From positions 44,750 through 108,749 of the forward strand of contig NZ_JACHHD010000005.1 of NCBI RefSeq assembly GCF_014202635.1: DNA of 64,000 bases, in the 5' to 3' direction. Source of the stretch: Faecalicoccus acidiformans (lineage in GTDB: Bacteria > Bacillota_I > Bacilli_A > Erysipelotrichales > Erysipelotrichaceae). The translations under genes were made by a program, and so were the position numbers. Positions 43,347 to 53,822 of the stretch are shown here, in pieces. Each line of letters starts with the position of its first letter. Positions within the stretch are counted from its first letter, which is position 1. Under the pieces are notes generated by a model, which worked only from the letters and a program-made list of their open reading frames with translations, did not search any database and had not been told where the DNA came from.

Positions 43347-45443
43347 ATGCCTAGAGAATATAGTCTAGAAGATACTCGTAATATCGGGATCATGGCGCAC
43401 ATTGATGCCGGAAAAACGACTACAACTGAACGTATCCTTTATTATTCGGGTGTTAACCATAAAATTGGGGAAACACATGAAGGTGCCAGTACAATGGACT
43501 GGATGGAACAGGAGCAGGAACGTGGTATCACGATCACTTCTGCGGCCACAACTTGCCATTGGAAAAAACTAGATGGTACAGGGCATGAATGCCGTATCAA
43601 TATCATCGATACACCAGGTCACGTAGACTTCACGGTTGAAGTTGAGCGTTCTTTGCGTGTATTGGATGGTGCTGTAACGGTATTGGATGCCAAAGCCGGT
43701 GTAGAACCGCAGACAGAAACCGTATGGCGTCAGGCGACAACATATGGTGTACCTCGTATCGTATTCGTTAACAAAATGGATGCGACGGGAGCTGACTTCA
43801 TCATGTCTTGCAACACGATCATCGATCGTTTAGGTGCAAAATCTTGCCCGATCCAGTTGCCAATCGGTGCTGAAAGTGAATTTGAAGGAATCATTGATAT
43901 CATCGAACGCAAGGCTTATACATTCAGTGGAGACTATGGACGTATTATCACAGAAGTAGAGATTCCTGAAGAAAGCCAGGATCTGGTCGAAGAATATCGT
44001 GCTAAATTATTAGAGTACTTGGCAGATTATGATGAAGATTTCATGATGATGGTCTTAGAAGGTGAAGAACCAGAAATCAGTGAAATCAAGCGAGTACTTC
44101 GTATCGCCGTATGTGCTGGTGATTTCTTCCCGGTATTATGCGGATCTGCATACAAGAACAAAGGGGTTCAGCAAGTATTGGATGCTGTTGTTGACTACTT
44201 GCCGAGTCCATTAGATGTACCGGCTATCAAAGGTACAACATTGGATGGAGAAGAAGATGCGCGTCATCCTAGTGATGATGAACCGTTCTCTGCATTGGCC
44301 TTCAAAATCGCAACCGATCCATTTGTAGGAAAATTAAGTTTCTTCCGTGTGTATTCCGGTACAGCTACGGCAGGAAGCTATGTATTGAACTCTACAAAAG
44401 ATAAGAAGGAACGTTTTGGCCGTATCGTACAGATGCATGCCAACCATCGTAAAGAGATCGATCAGGTTTGGGCGGGAGATATCGCTGCCGCTGTAGGTCT
44501 GAAAGTCACTACGACAGGAGATACTCTTTGTGATGAAAAACATCCGATCATTCTGGAATCAATGGAATTCCCGGAACCAGTGATCGAATTGTCTTTGGAA
44601 CCAAAAACAAAGGCTGACCAGGATAAGATGGGATTGGCTTTGAGTAAATTGGCAGAAGAAGACCCGACTTTCAAAACATATACAAACGAAGAAACAGGCC
44701 AGACGATCATCGCCGGTGTAGGAGAACTGCATTTGGACATCATCGTTGACCGTTTGCGTCGTGAATTTAAAGTGGAAGCCAATATCGGTAAACCACAAGT
44801 TGCTTATCGTGAAACGATTCGTGGTACAGCAGACTGTGAAGGTAAATATATCCGTCAGTCTGGTGGTCGTGGACAGTATGGTCATGTATGGATCAAATTC
44901 GAACCAAACGAAGGAAAAGGATTTGAATTCGTGGACGCTATTGTCGGTGGTACCGTTCCAAGAGAATATATCAAACCAACGGAAGAAGGTTTAAAGGACG
45001 CTCTGAACAACGGTATGATTGCCGGATATCCGGTTATCGATATCAAAGCAACATTGTTCGATGGTTCTTACCATGATGTCGATTCTAGTGAAATGGCATA
45101 CAAGATCGCTGCCAGCATGGCATTGCGTGAAGCAGCTAAGAAATGTAAGCCAGTTATCTTGGAACCAATCATGTTCGTTGAAGTGACAGCGCCAGCTGAA
45201 TACTTAGGAAGTGTCATGGGAGATGTTTCGAGTCGACGTGGACAGATCACCGAGCAGGAAGAACGAGGAAATGCAGTTATCGTTCGTGCTAATGTTCCAT
45301 TATCAGAAATGTTTGGATACGTTACGGATCTGCGAAGCTTTACACAGGGACGCGGAACCTACTCAATGAAATTTGATCATTATTCAGAAGTTCCAAAGAG
45401 TATTGCGGAAAAGATCATCAAAGAGAATTCAAGCGAAAACTAG
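43347..45443 (+). CDS. fusA: Elongation factor G
   Basis: GTPase that drives translocation and ribosome recycling. The 698-aa chain has G1 [13 protein letters not shown], switch [14 protein letters not shown] and the SAxK-like region, then domains II-V ([17 protein letters not shown]). AAAGGAG precedes ATG 43347. It is followed by tuf after 72 bases, which has its own promoter. Confidence 0.98.
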   Translation: MPREYSLEDTRNIGIMAHIDAGKTTTTERILYYSGVNHKIGETHEGASTMDWMEQEQERGITITSAATTCHWKKLDGTGHECRINIIDTPGHVDFTVEVERSLRVLDGAVTVLDAKAGVEPQTETVWRQATTYGVPRIVFVNKMDATGADFIMSCNTIIDRLGAKSCPIQLPIGAESEFEGIIDIIERKAYTFSGDYGRIITEVEIPEESQDLVEEYRAKLLEYLADYDEDFMMMVLEGEEPEISEIKRVLRIAVCAGDFFPVLCGSAYKNKGVQQVLDAVVDYLPSPLDVPAIKGTTLDGEEDARHPSDDEPFSALAFKIATDPFVGKLSFFRVYSGTATAGSYVLNSTKDKKERFGRIVQMHANHRKEIDQVWAGDIAAAVGLKVTTTGDTLCDEKHPIILESMEFPEPVIELSLEPKTKADQDKMGLALSKLAEEDPTFKTYTNEETGQTIIAGVGELHLDIIVDRLRREFKVEANIGKPQVAYRETIRGTADCEGKYIRQSGGRGQYGHVWIKFEPNEGKGFEFVDAIVGGTVPREYIKPTEEGLKDALNNGMIAGYPVIDIKATLFDGSYHDVDSSEMAYKIAASMALREAAKKCKPVILEPIMFVEVTAPAEYLGSVMGDVSSRRGQITEQEERGNAVIVRANVPLSEMFGYVTDLRSFTQGRGTYSMKFDHYSEVPKSIAEKIIKENSSEN

Positions 45444-45472
45444 TTGCTTTTCAAGTAGTTCTAAAGTACAAT
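45444..45472 (+). promoter_or_regulatory. tuf promoter
   Basis: TTGCTT (45444-45449), 17 bases, TACAAT (45467-45472), directly after the fusA stop. It allows tuf expression beyond the str operon. Confidence 0.65.
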
Positions 45473-45515
45473 GATTTTGCATGAATTTTTAAATTTCAAT
45501 TAGGAGGAAACTAAA

Positions 45516-46700
45516 ATGGCAAAGGAAAAATTTGACAGAAGTAAAACCCATGTTAATATTGGTACTATCGGTCACGTTGACCATGGAAAAACAACATTAA
45601 CAGCAGCCATTACGAATGTATTGGCTCAAAAAGGTCAGGCTAAAGCTACTGCTTATGACCAGATCGACGGTGCTCCTGAAGAAAAAGAACGTGGAATCAC
45701 GATCAACACAGCACACGTTGAATACGAAACAGAAGGACGTCACTATGCTCACGTAGACTGCCCAGGCCATGCCGACTACGTTAAAAACATGATCACTGGT
45801 GCTGCTCAGATGGATGGTGCAATCTTAGTTGTTGCTGCATCTGATGGACCTATGCCTCAGACTCGTGAACACATCTTGTTGGCTCGTCAGGTAGGTGTAC
45901 CTTACATCGTTGTTTACTTGAACAAATGCGATATGGTTGATGACGAAGAATTAATCGACTTAGTAGAAATGGAAGTTCGTGAACTTCTTAATGAATACGG
46001 ATTCGACGGAGACAACACTCCAGTTATCCGCGGTTCTGCATTGAAAGCTCTTGAAGGAGATCCAAAATACGTTGAATCTATCAATGAATTGATGGATGCT
46101 GTTGACAGCTGGATCCCAGATCCAGAACGTGACATCGACAAACCATTCTTGATGGCAGTTGAAGACGTTATGACTATTTCTGGACGTGGTACAGTTGCTA
46201 CCGGACGTGTTGAACGTGGACAGGCTCATTTGAACGACGAAGTTGAAATCGTTGGTATCAAAGATACTCGTAAAACTGTATTAACTGGTTTGGAAATGTT
46301 CCACAAACAGTTGGACGTTGCTCAGGCTGGTGACAACATCGGTGCTTTGCTTCGTGGTATCGCACGTGATGAAATTCAGCGTGGACAGGTTTTAGCAAAA
46401 CCAGGAAGTGTACATCCACACACTACTTTCAAAGCGCAGGTATACGTTTTGACAAAAGAAGAAGGTGGACGTCATACACCATTCGTTTCTAACTACCGTC
46501 CTCAGTTCTACTTCCGTACAACTGACGTAACTGGTGTTATCACTCTTCCAGAAGGAACAGATATGGTAATGCCTGGTGACAACGTTGAAATGTCAGTAGA
46601 ATTGATTCACCCAATCGCTATCGAAAACGGAACTAAGTTCTCTATTCGTGAAGGTGGACACACTGTAGGTGCTGGAAACGTTACTGAAATCATTGGTTAA
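45516..46700 (+). CDS. tuf: Elongation factor Tu
   Basis: Delivers aminoacyl-tRNA to the ribosome. The 394-aa chain has [11 protein letters not shown], switch [19 protein letters not shown], and the beta-barrel domains II and III ([10 protein letters not shown]...). AGGAGG precedes ATG 45516. A strong terminator follows; rpsJ lies 6 kb away. Confidence 0.98.
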   Translation: MAKEKFDRSKTHVNIGTIGHVDHGKTTLTAAITNVLAQKGQAKATAYDQIDGAPEEKERGITINTAHVEYETEGRHYAHVDCPGHADYVKNMITGAAQMDGAILVVAASDGPMPQTREHILLARQVGVPYIVVYLNKCDMVDDEELIDLVEMEVRELLNEYGFDGDNTPVIRGSALKALEGDPKYVESINELMDAVDSWIPDPERDIDKPFLMAVEDVMTISGRGTVATGRVERGQAHLNDEVEIVGIKDTRKTVLTGLEMFHKQLDVAQAGDNIGALLRGIARDEIQRGQVLAKPGSVHPHTTFKAQVYVLTKEEGGRHTPFVSNYRPQFYFRTTDVTGVITLPEGTDMVMPGDNVEMSVELIHPIAIENGTKFSIREGGHTVGAGNVTEIIG

Positions 46701-46720
46701 TTTTTAACAGATGAATCATT

Positions 46721-46746
46721 GCCGCTGGAAACAGCGGCTTTTTTTT
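46721..46746 (+). terminator. Terminator of tuf
   Basis: GCCGCTG (46721-46727) pairs with CAGCGGC (46732-46738), GAAA tetraloop, then T residues. Confidence 0.93.
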
Positions 46747-46895
46747 GATTTCAACGATGGATTCTTCTTGTATTTATTGATGGTTCGTTTTCACTTTTTG
46801 GATAAAATAGCGAAAAACTTCACCGTTTTTTGACAATTACGCAAAAATATGTGATTATATATGTACTTGTTTGCTTTGGGAAAGGAGTGTAAATA

Positions 46896-48344
46896 GTGGA
46901 TAATTCTCAAAAGAAAATCAAGTGGTACATGTTAGCCTTTATGTGCTTCTCCACTCTATGGGGATTTGGTAACGTCGTAAATGGTTACATGTACTTCAAC
47001 GGAATCCAGGTAATGTTCTCTTGGATCTTGATGTTCGTCCTGTTCTTCGTACCATATGCATTGATGGTCGGTGAATTAGGTTCTGCATTTAAAGATCTTG
47101 GTGGAGGTGTTACCTCTTGGGTTCAGGAAACAGCAGGTTCTAAAGTAGGTTACTATGCTGGTTGGACTTATTGGGCATGTCACGTTACGTACATCGCTTC
47201 TAAAGGTTCTGGTGGTCTGAAAGCGTTGAGCTGGATGGTGTTCCAGAACGCCGAAACATACGATACGTTCCCAACATTTTATGTTCAGCTTGCGACATTC
47301 GTCGTATTCTTGTTCTTCTGCTGGGTTGCCAGCCGTGGTTTGAACCCATTGAAGAAATTGGCTACTTTAGCTGGTTCTAGTATGTTTGTTATGAGTATTC
47401 TTTACATCTTGATGATGTTCGCAGCACCAGTTATCAATCCTAACGGCGGCTTCGTTAATATGGACTTCAGCTTAGACAATCTGATTCCAACATTCGATGT
47501 AAGTTACTTCACAAACTTGTCAATCTTAGTATTTGCGGTTGGTGGTATCGAAAAGATCTCTCCATATGTTAACAAAATGGAAGGCGATCCAGCTCGTGAA
47601 TTCCCTAAGAGTATGATCTTTGCGGCAATCATGGTTATCGTATGTGCTATCTTCGGTACGATCGCTATGGGTATGATGTTCGATCCAGAAGTTGTATTCG
47701 CCAGTGCGGAAGCTCAGGAATCTTACATTGCCAACGGTGCTTATATCGCGTTCCAGAAATTGGGTGAATACTACGGTGTAGGTAACTTGTTGATGATCGT
47801 TTACGCTGCATGTAATGCTATCGGACAGTTCTCAACATTGGTTGTAAGTATCGATGCTCCACTTCGTATGTTATTGGAAGACCCGATCACAAGCCAGAGT
47901 GTTCCAAAACAATTGTTGAAGAAAAACAAATATGGTGCTTTTGTTAACGGTATCTGGATGGTAGTGATCTTGTCTGGTGCTATTATCGTTGCGCAGACAG
48001 TTGTTCCTGGAGCTGCTGCTGTATTGGCTCAGTTGAACAAATTGAACTCTGTATGTATGCCGCTTCGTTATTTGTGGGTATTCTTTGCTTACTTTATGCT
48101 TCGTAAAGTGGCTGATGAGAAATTCCCGCGTGCATACAAATTCGTTAAGAGCAGAGGAATTGGTAAATTCTTTGGTATTTGGTGTTTCTTAGTCGTATTA
48201 GTATGTTCTGTATTAGGAATGTATTCGCCAGATCCATTTACAATGTTCTTGAACGTTGTAACGCCAATCGTTCTGACTCTGTTAGGTCTGATCTTCCCTG
48301 TTATCCGTAGAAAACAGGACGAAAGAGACGGCGCTAACGCTTAA
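46896..48344 (+). CDS. APC-superfamily amino-acid permease
   Basis: A 482-aa integral membrane protein with about 12 helices. It matches the APC glutamate/GABA-type family: LGGGVTSWVQETAG, GGIEKISPYVNKMEG and a C-terminal KFPRAYKFVKS loop. The start is GTG 46896 with AAAGGAG eight bases upstream. The leader contains TTGACA at 46830-46835. The codon choice is biased toward frequent codons as in the ribosomal genes beside it. The substrate is not determined. It belongs to the insert between tuf and rpsJ. Confidence 0.9.
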   Translation: MDNSQKKIKWYMLAFMCFSTLWGFGNVVNGYMYFNGIQVMFSWILMFVLFFVPYALMVGELGSAFKDLGGGVTSWVQETAGSKVGYYAGWTYWACHVTYIASKGSGGLKALSWMVFQNAETYDTFPTFYVQLATFVVFLFFCWVASRGLNPLKKLATLAGSSMFVMSILYILMMFAAPVINPNGGFVNMDFSLDNLIPTFDVSYFTNLSILVFAVGGIEKISPYVNKMEGDPAREFPKSMIFAAIMVIVCAIFGTIAMGMMFDPEVVFASAEAQESYIANGAYIAFQKLGEYYGVGNLLMIVYAACNAIGQFSTLVVSIDAPLRMLLEDPITSQSVPKQLLKKNKYGAFVNGIWMVVILSGAIIVAQTVVPGAAAVLAQLNKLNSVCMPLRYLWVFFAYFMLRKVADEKFPRAYKFVKSRGIGKFFGIWCFLVVLVCSVLGMYSPDPFTMFLNVVTPIVLTLLGLIFPVIRRKQDERDGANA

Positions 48345-48356
48345 TCAAAATGATTC

Positions 48357-48388
48357 AAAACGGTTCCTTCGGGAATCGTTTTCTTTTT
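48357..48388 (+). terminator. Terminator with UUCG loop
   Basis: AAAACGGTTCC (48357-48367) pairs with GGAATCGTTTT (48372-48382) around TTCG, then CTTTTT. Confidence 0.9.
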
Positions 48389-48448
48389 GTGCAATACTTT
48401 TTGAGTTTTCAACTCGGATAGTTTAGAATATGGGAAGGAGGAATTATC

Positions 48449-49768
48449 ATGAATAACATTGAAATTTCAAAAGAACTAATTGATTTTATCCAGAACAGTC
48501 CAAGTATGTTTCACTCCGTAAAAACGGTTCGTGATTATTTGGAAGAAGCTGGCTTTACATATTTGCCAGAAGGAGAGCCTTGGAGATTGGAAAAAGGAGA
48601 AGGGTACTACACGATCCGCAATCATTCCAGTATCATCGCTTTCAAATTAGGAAGCATCCTGGACGATTATCATTTCCAGATGACAGCCGCTCATACGGAT
48701 TCTCCTACATATAAGGTAAAGAGCGTTCCGGAATTAACCGGGCCTAACGAATACCTTCGTTTAGATGTAGAGGCTTATGGAGGCATGATCGATTCTACTT
48801 GGTTCGATCGTCCGTTAAGCGTTGCCGGACGTGTTTTAGTACAGGAAGGCAATAAGATCGAAAGCCGCTTACTTTATATCGACAAAGATATTTTGATCAT
48901 TCCGAACGTTGCGATCCATTTTAATCGCAATATCAACGATGGCTATAAATACAACCGCCAAATCGACCTTTGTCCATTGTTCTCAACAGGAGAATTGAAA
49001 AAAGGTGACTTTGATAAAATGGTTGCCGATGAATTAGGTGTAGAAGTGGATCAGATCTTGGCAAAAGATCTATTCTTGGTGAATCGTCAAAAACCAGTGA
49101 TCTGGGGATTGAAAGATGAATTTGTTTCTACGCCAAAATTGGATGACTTACAATGTGCCTTTGTTTCTTTGAAAGCATTCCTGGAAACAGAAAACGCGCA
49201 TGCGGTCAATGTATGCTGTGTATTTGACAATGAAGAGGTTGGATCGAATACAAAACAAGGAGCTATGTCGACTTTCTTATATGACACATTGCAGCGTATC
49301 AATCTAGGTTTAGGAAAAGAGGCGGAAGATTACTATCAAGCCATCAGCAAGTCTTTCTTGGTCAGCTGCGACAATGCGCATGCGGTACATCCAAACCATC
49401 CTGAAAAAACCGATGCGGTCAATTGCTCAATGATGAACAAAGGACCAGTGATCAAAGAAAGTGCAAACCAGAAATATACAACCGATGCCTTCAGTCGTGC
49501 TTTGTTCACTTGCATCTGCAACACTGCTGGTGTACCTTTACAAACTTTTGCGAACCGTTCTGATGTTGTCGGCGGTTCTACCTTGGGAAATCTTTCCAAC
49601 ACGCAAGTCAGTGTGCATGCGGTAGATATCGGTTTGCCGCAGCTGGCTATGCATTCTAGCTACGAGACGGCTGGAATCAAAGATACAGGTTATGCGGTTG
49701 AAGCTTTGAAAGCTTACTTCAGCACTAATATCGAAATCGACGAGGCAGAGAAAGCAGTTTTTGAATGA
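48449..49768 (+). CDS. M18-family aminopeptidase (aspartyl/lysyl type)
   Basis: A 439-aa cytoplasmic metallopeptidase. Metal and catalytic motifs are AAHTDSPTYKVK (His, Asp), FDNEEVGSN (catalytic Glu) and a late His in AMHSSYETAG. It cleaves N-terminal residues from peptides. ATG 48449 follows AAGGAGGA. The stop overlaps the following membrane-protein gene by ATGA. Confidence 0.94.
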   Translation: MNNIEISKELIDFIQNSPSMFHSVKTVRDYLEEAGFTYLPEGEPWRLEKGEGYYTIRNHSSIIAFKLGSILDDYHFQMTAAHTDSPTYKVKSVPELTGPNEYLRLDVEAYGGMIDSTWFDRPLSVAGRVLVQEGNKIESRLLYIDKDILIIPNVAIHFNRNINDGYKYNRQIDLCPLFSTGELKKGDFDKMVADELGVEVDQILAKDLFLVNRQKPVIWGLKDEFVSTPKLDDLQCAFVSLKAFLETENAHAVNVCCVFDNEEVGSNTKQGAMSTFLYDTLQRINLGLGKEAEDYYQAISKSFLVSCDNAHAVHPNHPEKTDAVNCSMMNKGPVIKESANQKYTTDAFSRALFTCICNTAGVPLQTFANRSDVVGGSTLGNLSNTQVSVHAVDIGLPQLAMHSSYETAGIKDTGYAVEALKAYFSTNIEIDEAEKAVFE

Positions 49769-50394
49769 TTGATCTGAAACAATACTCGTGGCTTAACCCG
49801 CATCATCCCATGCCGACGGCAGGGGATGAAGAACGGCAGTTTATCGATGTCTTAAAAGTAATCGAGAAAAAAGAGCCAAATCCAGCCCTTCGTAATATCT
49901 ACGCAAATTATTATTTGGAACAAGTCGAAAAGGCAAAAGAAGAGGGCCGGGATTGGAAACTTGATAAGAATATAGGCAAAGAAGTACGTTCCTGGGCAAA
50001 AAGCCAGTCGTTCAAAAAAATGAAAGAAAACCTTTTGAAGGAAGACAAAGCGAAATTTCAATTGACTGGGATCGTGATCGTTGTGACTGGAACCCTGATC
50101 TTGTTCTTCTTGCGAGCGATTCTTGCCCAGAAATTTGTCGTAAACTTTAGTGTGGATGCGATCGTAGGAGCGATTGCACTGGTTTTCTTCTATCGAAATA
50201 TGAAAATCAAGATACGTCTTTTAAAGAGCTATGAACAGTTAAAAGATTATGTCTATATGGATGTTGCCAGCTTTGTGATGTGTGTCCTTTTGAAGATGTG
50301 GCTGCCTGTAATGTTTGATGCTTCTTTGGTCATTCTAGTGATTTCTTACTATGTTCAAAGAAGAAAGTTTGAAAAGTATTTAAAAGAATTTTAG
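49765..50394 (+). CDS. Membrane protein, unknown
   Basis: A 209-aa protein with a soluble, charged N-terminal third (residues 1-90) and about four hydrophobic helices (about 95-116, 122-140, 160-180, 183-195). It starts in the stop region of the peptidase gene (ATGA), so the two are coupled. No family is recognised. A terminator follows immediately. Confidence 0.7.
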   Translation: MIDLKQYSWLNPHHPMPTAGDEERQFIDVLKVIEKKEPNPALRNIYANYYLEQVEKAKEEGRDWKLDKNIGKEVRSWAKSQSFKKMKENLLKEDKAKFQLTGIVIVVTGTLILFFLRAILAQKFVVNFSVDAIVGAIALVFFYRNMKIKIRLLKSYEQLKDYVYMDVASFVMCVLLKMWLPVMFDASLVILVISYYVQRRKFEKYLKEF

Positions 50395-50400
50395 AATCGT

Positions 50401-50432
50401 GACCGCAAAGAATATTCTCTGCGGTCTTTTTT
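50401..50432 (+). terminator. Terminator
   Basis: GACCGCA (50401-50407) pairs with TGCGGTC (50420-50426), followed by TTTTTT. Confidence 0.88.
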
Positions 50433-50451
50433 AAAGAGAGGATGAACGATC

Positions 50452-51363
50452 TTGTTTTCTTTGCAGCTGGAAATTTTTATATTGATATTGATTGGCTTTA
50501 TTTTATCTAAACTGGGATATTTTTCGGCAGATACCCGAAAACAACTGACCAATATCGTGTTGTGGATCGTTCTTCCTTGTGCGACGATCCAGTCTTTTGA
50601 AATCGAAGTGGATCAGAATCTTTTGATTTCGATGGCTTTGGTTTTTCTGATTTCTACAGGAATTCAAGGTGTCTATTGGATCTTTTGTAAAACTTGTTGG
50701 AACAAGATCTATGATGATCGCAAGATTTCTTTACAATATGGGACGATGGTATCGAATGCCGGCTTTATGGGAATGCCTGTTACGCAAAGCGCATTTGGAT
50801 CAACCGGTCTCTTATATGCTTCCATTTTTTTGATTCCGCAAAGAATCTGCATGTGGAGTTATGGCATATCTTTATATTCGAATGGTCAGAATCGCAAAGA
50901 AGTGGTTCGCAAAGTGCTGACCAATCCATGCATCGTCGCAATCTATATCGGTGTTGTCTTGATGATTTTAGGAATGTTTGATATTCACTTGCCGGACTTT
51001 TTGGATTCTACGATCGCTGCCATTGGTGACTGCAATACTGCCTTAAGCATGATTGTGATCGGGGGAATTTTAAGTGATGTGCCTAAAGATCAAATCTGGG
51101 ATAAACTCTCTTTGTCTTACAGCGGGTTACGTCTTATAGGGATCCCGATGATTTTGTTCTTGATTCTGAATTGTCTACCGATCGATTCCATGGTTCGAAA
51201 TGTCTGTGTTCTTTTATCTGCTATGCCGGCCGCTAGTACAACGGCGATGCTGGCTCAAAGATATGAAAAAGATCCTGAATTTGCATCCAAGATCATTTTT
51301 GTTTCAACGCTGTTTAGTATGGTCACTTTACCATTCATCTTTTTGTTATTAGAACGGTTTTAG
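50452..51363 (+). CDS. AEC-family transporter (auxin efflux carrier-like)
   Basis: A 303-aa membrane protein with about ten helices. Family marks: LGYFSADTRKQLTNIVLWIVLPC at the start, SNAGFMGMPVTQSAFG, and ASTTAMLAQRYEKDPEFASK near the end. Bacterial AEC members export or import malate and similar organic acids. TTG 50452 is used (AGAGAGGA about nine bases upstream) since no ATG fits the family start. Its stop overlaps the convergent serine-dehydratase gene's stop. Confidence 0.85.
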   Translation: MFSLQLEIFILILIGFILSKLGYFSADTRKQLTNIVLWIVLPCATIQSFEIEVDQNLLISMALVFLISTGIQGVYWIFCKTCWNKIYDDRKISLQYGTMVSNAGFMGMPVTQSAFGSTGLLYASIFLIPQRICMWSYGISLYSNGQNRKEVVRKVLTNPCIVAIYIGVVLMILGMFDIHLPDFLDSTIAAIGDCNTALSMIVIGGILSDVPKDQIWDKLSLSYSGLRLIGIPMILFLILNCLPIDSMVRNVCVLLSAMPAASTTAMLAQRYEKDPEFASKIIFVSTLFSMVTLPFIFLLLERF

Positions 51364-51376
51364 CCGTTCTTTTTTG
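51351..51376. terminator. Terminator with two overlapping stop codons in its loop
   Basis: AGAACGG (51351-51357) pairs with CCGTTCT (51364-51370). The loop TTTTAG contains the plus gene's TAG (51361-51363) and the minus gene's stop (complement of 51360-51362). A T run follows on the plus strand; the minus flank is weaker. Confidence 0.8.
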
Positions 51377-52574
51377 TTGGCACTACAATGGCCAAGCCGC
51401 CTAAAGCACTTTCCTTGAGCTCGAAGGGTAATTTGCTTCCGGTCAGATTCATCGTTTTGACGACCATATCAAAGCTGACACGATTTTTCTTAACATTGCG
51501 AAGGTATTTGGCTAATCTGGCGGCATCCAAAGATCGCAGGCTTGCCACGGCGTTTCTTTCAATACAAGGAATCATCACATAGCCGCCTACCGGATCGCAA
51601 GTCAAACCTAAATGGTGTTCAAGGCCGATCTCTGCTGCGCACTCGATCTGTTGATTGTTTTCGAAGTTGCAGGAACTTACAAAAGCGGCTCCCATGCTGC
51701 AGGCGGCGCCTACTTCGGCTTGGCAGCCGGCTTTGGCTCCGGATATCGTCGCATTGTGCTGGATCAAGTTTCCTATCAGTCCTGCCACTTTCAAGCCTTG
51801 GATCAGTGTATCTTTTGGATATTGCTCATCATAATAATAGTGATAGAGAAGGCTAGGCAATACGCCGCAGCTTCCCATAGTCGGTGCTGTGACGACCATG
51901 CCGCCGCCGGCATTTTCTTCACTGGCCGCATAAGCATAACTTGCCAGAAGAAGGCTTTTTCTTTCAATAGGGTCATCGCAGCTGTGGGCACTTTGATTCA
52001 GGGCAAAGGCAACACGGTCTATCTCCAGCGAACCGGGCAGCTTGCCGATCGTATTCAGACCTTTATTGACACAATCTAACATGGCATCAAAGATTTTATC
52101 CATATAAGAATTCAGGGTGTCATCTTCAAACTGATCAATGTATTTGTCAAGACGAAGGTGGTGCTGACGACAATAAGCTTGAATTTCATCCATTGTGTTA
52201 TGAGGATAGATCGAGCTTTCTTCAGAGGCTCGTTCATCATCTTTTAAGATTTTGCCGCCACCAATAGATATATAGGTATGTTTTCCAAGCACCTTGTGAT
52301 CTTTGAGTGCTTCGATCGTCATGGTGTTAGGATGATCGCATTCCGATTTGATATCAAAGGTAATTGTACAATGTTTTGGAAAAAAAGTTTTTTCGATGAT
52401 TTGATCGGTCAGATGACCTTTGCCGGTCAATGCCAGCGAGCCAAACAGAGTGACATGAAAATCATCGGCTTGTGGATAGCGGCTCAAACTATCCTGACAA
52501 GCGCGCATCGGACCAAAGGTATGAGAACTGCTTGGACCGGGTCCGATCTTGTAAATATTTTGAATGCTTTGCAT
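51360..52574 (-). CDS. sdaA: L-serine ammonia-lyase, iron-sulfur type (single chain)
   Basis: Converts L-serine to pyruvate and ammonia using a [4Fe-4S] cluster. The 404-aa chain joins the beta-like N-terminus (YKIGPGPSSSHTFGPMRA) with the alpha-like catalytic part. Cysteines expected to bind the cluster are in GSCGVLPSL, SMGAAFVSSCNF and VMIPCIERNA. ATG 52574 is used because AAGGAGA lies seven bases upstream; longer frames run into the rpsJ leader. It lies divergent from rpsJ. Confidence 0.93.
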   Translation of the reverse strand: MQSIQNIYKIGPGPSSSHTFGPMRACQDSLSRYPQADDFHVTLFGSLALTGKGHLTDQIIEKTFFPKHCTITFDIKSECDHPNTMTIEALKDHKVLGKHTYISIGGGKILKDDERASEESSIYPHNTMDEIQAYCRQHHLRLDKYIDQFEDDTLNSYMDKIFDAMLDCVNKGLNTIGKLPGSLEIDRVAFALNQSAHSCDDPIERKSLLLASYAYAASEENAGGGMVVTAPTMGSCGVLPSLLYHYYYDEQYPKDTLIQGLKVAGLIGNLIQHNATISGAKAGCQAEVGAACSMGAAFVSSCNFENNQQIECAAEIGLEHHLGLTCDPVGGYVMIPCIERNAVASLRSLDAARLAKYLRNVKKNRVSFDMVVKTMNLTGSKLPFELKESALGGLAIVVPTKKNG

Positions 52575-52655
52575 GGAAATATCTCCTTGTTTCTTCTTCT
52601 TGTAGAGTAGCATAACCGGGTTAAAAAAGGTAGAGAAGATTCGTAAAAAAAGCAC

Positions 52656-52684
52656 TTGCACCAGGGTTTTATTTATGGTATCAT
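52656..52684 (+). promoter_or_regulatory. S10-spc operon promoter
   Basis: TTGCAC (52656-52661), 17 bases, TATCAT (52679-52684), preceded by TGG, so both -35 and extended -10 are present. Confidence 0.75.
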
Positions 52685-52686
52685 CA

Positions 52687-52790
52687 TTGCGCACTGCGTA
52701 GAAGTGCGAGGTTGCTGACCCACTGAAAAGCGTTGTCATGGGTGGCGTCAGGTAATTCGCATGGAGCATGTATATCTCGAATATACGAAA
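52687..52790 (+). ncRNA. Structured leader of rpsJ
   Basis: CTGACCCAC (about 52716-52724) can pair with GGGTGGCGTCAG (about 52740-52751). An outer TGCGAG (52706-52711) faces ATTCGCA (about 52756-52762). Such leaders before rpsJ often mediate L4-dependent autoregulation. The assignment is by position and pairing only. Confidence 0.55.
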
Positions 52791-52800
52791 GGAGTTAAAC

Positions 52801-53112
52801 ATGGCAAAAAACACAATTCGAATTCGCTTAAAAGCGTATGAGCACCGCATCTTAGATGACAGTGCCAAGAAGATCGTCGAAACAGTGACGAAACACGGAG
52901 CTAAAAAAGTAGTTGGTCCCGTTCCGTTACCAACGGAAAAACAAGTTGTAACGATTCTACGCGCTGTTCATAAGTACAAAGATTCTCGTGAACAGTTTGA
53001 AATGCGTACGCACAAGCGTTTGATTGAGATTGTTGCACCAACAAAGGAAACGATGGATTCTTTACAGAGACTAGAACTTCCTAGCGGTGTCGACATCGAA
53101 ATTAAACTTTAA
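52801..53112 (+). CDS. rpsJ: Ribosomal protein S10 (NusE)
   Basis: 30S head protein, also transcription antitermination factor NusE. The 103-aa chain has [14 protein letters not shown] and [24 protein letters not shown] precedes ATG 52801. It heads the S10-spc operon that runs to adk. Confidence 0.98.
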   Translation: MAKNTIRIRLKAYEHRILDDSAKKIVETVTKHGAKKVVGPVPLPTEKQVVTILRAVHKYKDSREQFEMRTHKRLIEIVAPTKETMDSLQRLELPSGVDIEIKL

Positions 53113-53126
53113 TGGAGGTGTCGAAG

Positions 53127-53822
53127 ATGAAAGGATTATTAGGAAGAAAATTAGGAATGACACAAGTCTTTACAGAAGACGGTGTATTGATTCCGGTAAC
53201 CGTTGTTGAAGCAACTCCAAACGTTGTTCTTCAGAAGAAAACGGTAGAGACAGATGGATATAATGCCATCCAGTTAGGTTTTGAAGAAGTTAAAGAAAAA
53301 CGCACGACAAAAGCTAACATTGGTCATTGTGCCAAAGCTAACACGTCTCCTAAACGTCGTATCCAGGAAGTTCGTGATTGCGAATTGGATGTCAACGTAG
53401 GTGACTTGGTAGATGTAACGATCTTTGAAGCCGGTGAAACGGTCGATGTGATCGGAACAAGCAAGGGTAAAGGATACATGGGTACGATCGTTCGTAACAA
53501 TGCTCACCAGGGACCGAAGAGTCATGGTGGTTCTAAGAACATTCGTCATATCGGTTCTTTAGCCACAAACGGTATTACTTCACGTCAGGGACGTATCATG
53601 AAGGGTACGATCATGGCTGGTCAAGAAGGTGGATATCGCACAACCAACCAGAACTTGACAGTGATCAAGGTCGACAAAGAAAACAACTATCTGTTGATCA
53701 AAGGAAATGTGCCTGGACCTAAAAAAGGATTTGTGATGGTTCGCACCGCAAAAACTTCTAAAGGAAACAAAGCGCCTGTAACTTTGGTCGACTATAGTGC
53801 GAATAAGGAGGTTCAGGAATAA
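53127..53822 (+). CDS. rplC: Ribosomal protein L3
   Basis: Early 50S assembly protein near the peptidyl-transferase centre. The 231-aa chain begins MKGLLGRKLGMTQVF and has GTSKGKGYMGTIVRN. ATG 53127 follows TGGAGGTG; an ATG at 53112 overlaps the rpsJ stop and lacks a ribosome site. Its stop overlaps rplD by one base. Confidence 0.97.
   Translation: MKGLLGRKLGMTQVFTEDGVLIPVTVVEATPNVVLQKKTVETDGYNAIQLGFEEVKEKRTTKANIGHCAKANTSPKRRIQEVRDCELDVNVGDLVDVTIFEAGETVDVIGTSKGKGYMGTIVRNNAHQGPKSHGGSKNIRHIGSLATNGITSRQGRIMKGTIMAGQEGGYRTTNQNLTVIKVDKENNYLLIKGNVPGPKKGFVMVRTAKTSKGNKAPVTLVDYSANKEVQE

Noticed and set aside
52575..52868. Long N-terminal extension of serine dehydratase on the minus strand
   Set aside because: It would run through the rpsJ promoter and leader; a ribosome-binding site and the family N-terminus (YKIGPGPSSSHT) point to ATG 52574.
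53274..53549. Open frames antisense to ribosomal genes (here rplC)
   Set aside because: Such frames occur along most highly expressed genes of the window through codon bias; none has a start signal or family likeness.
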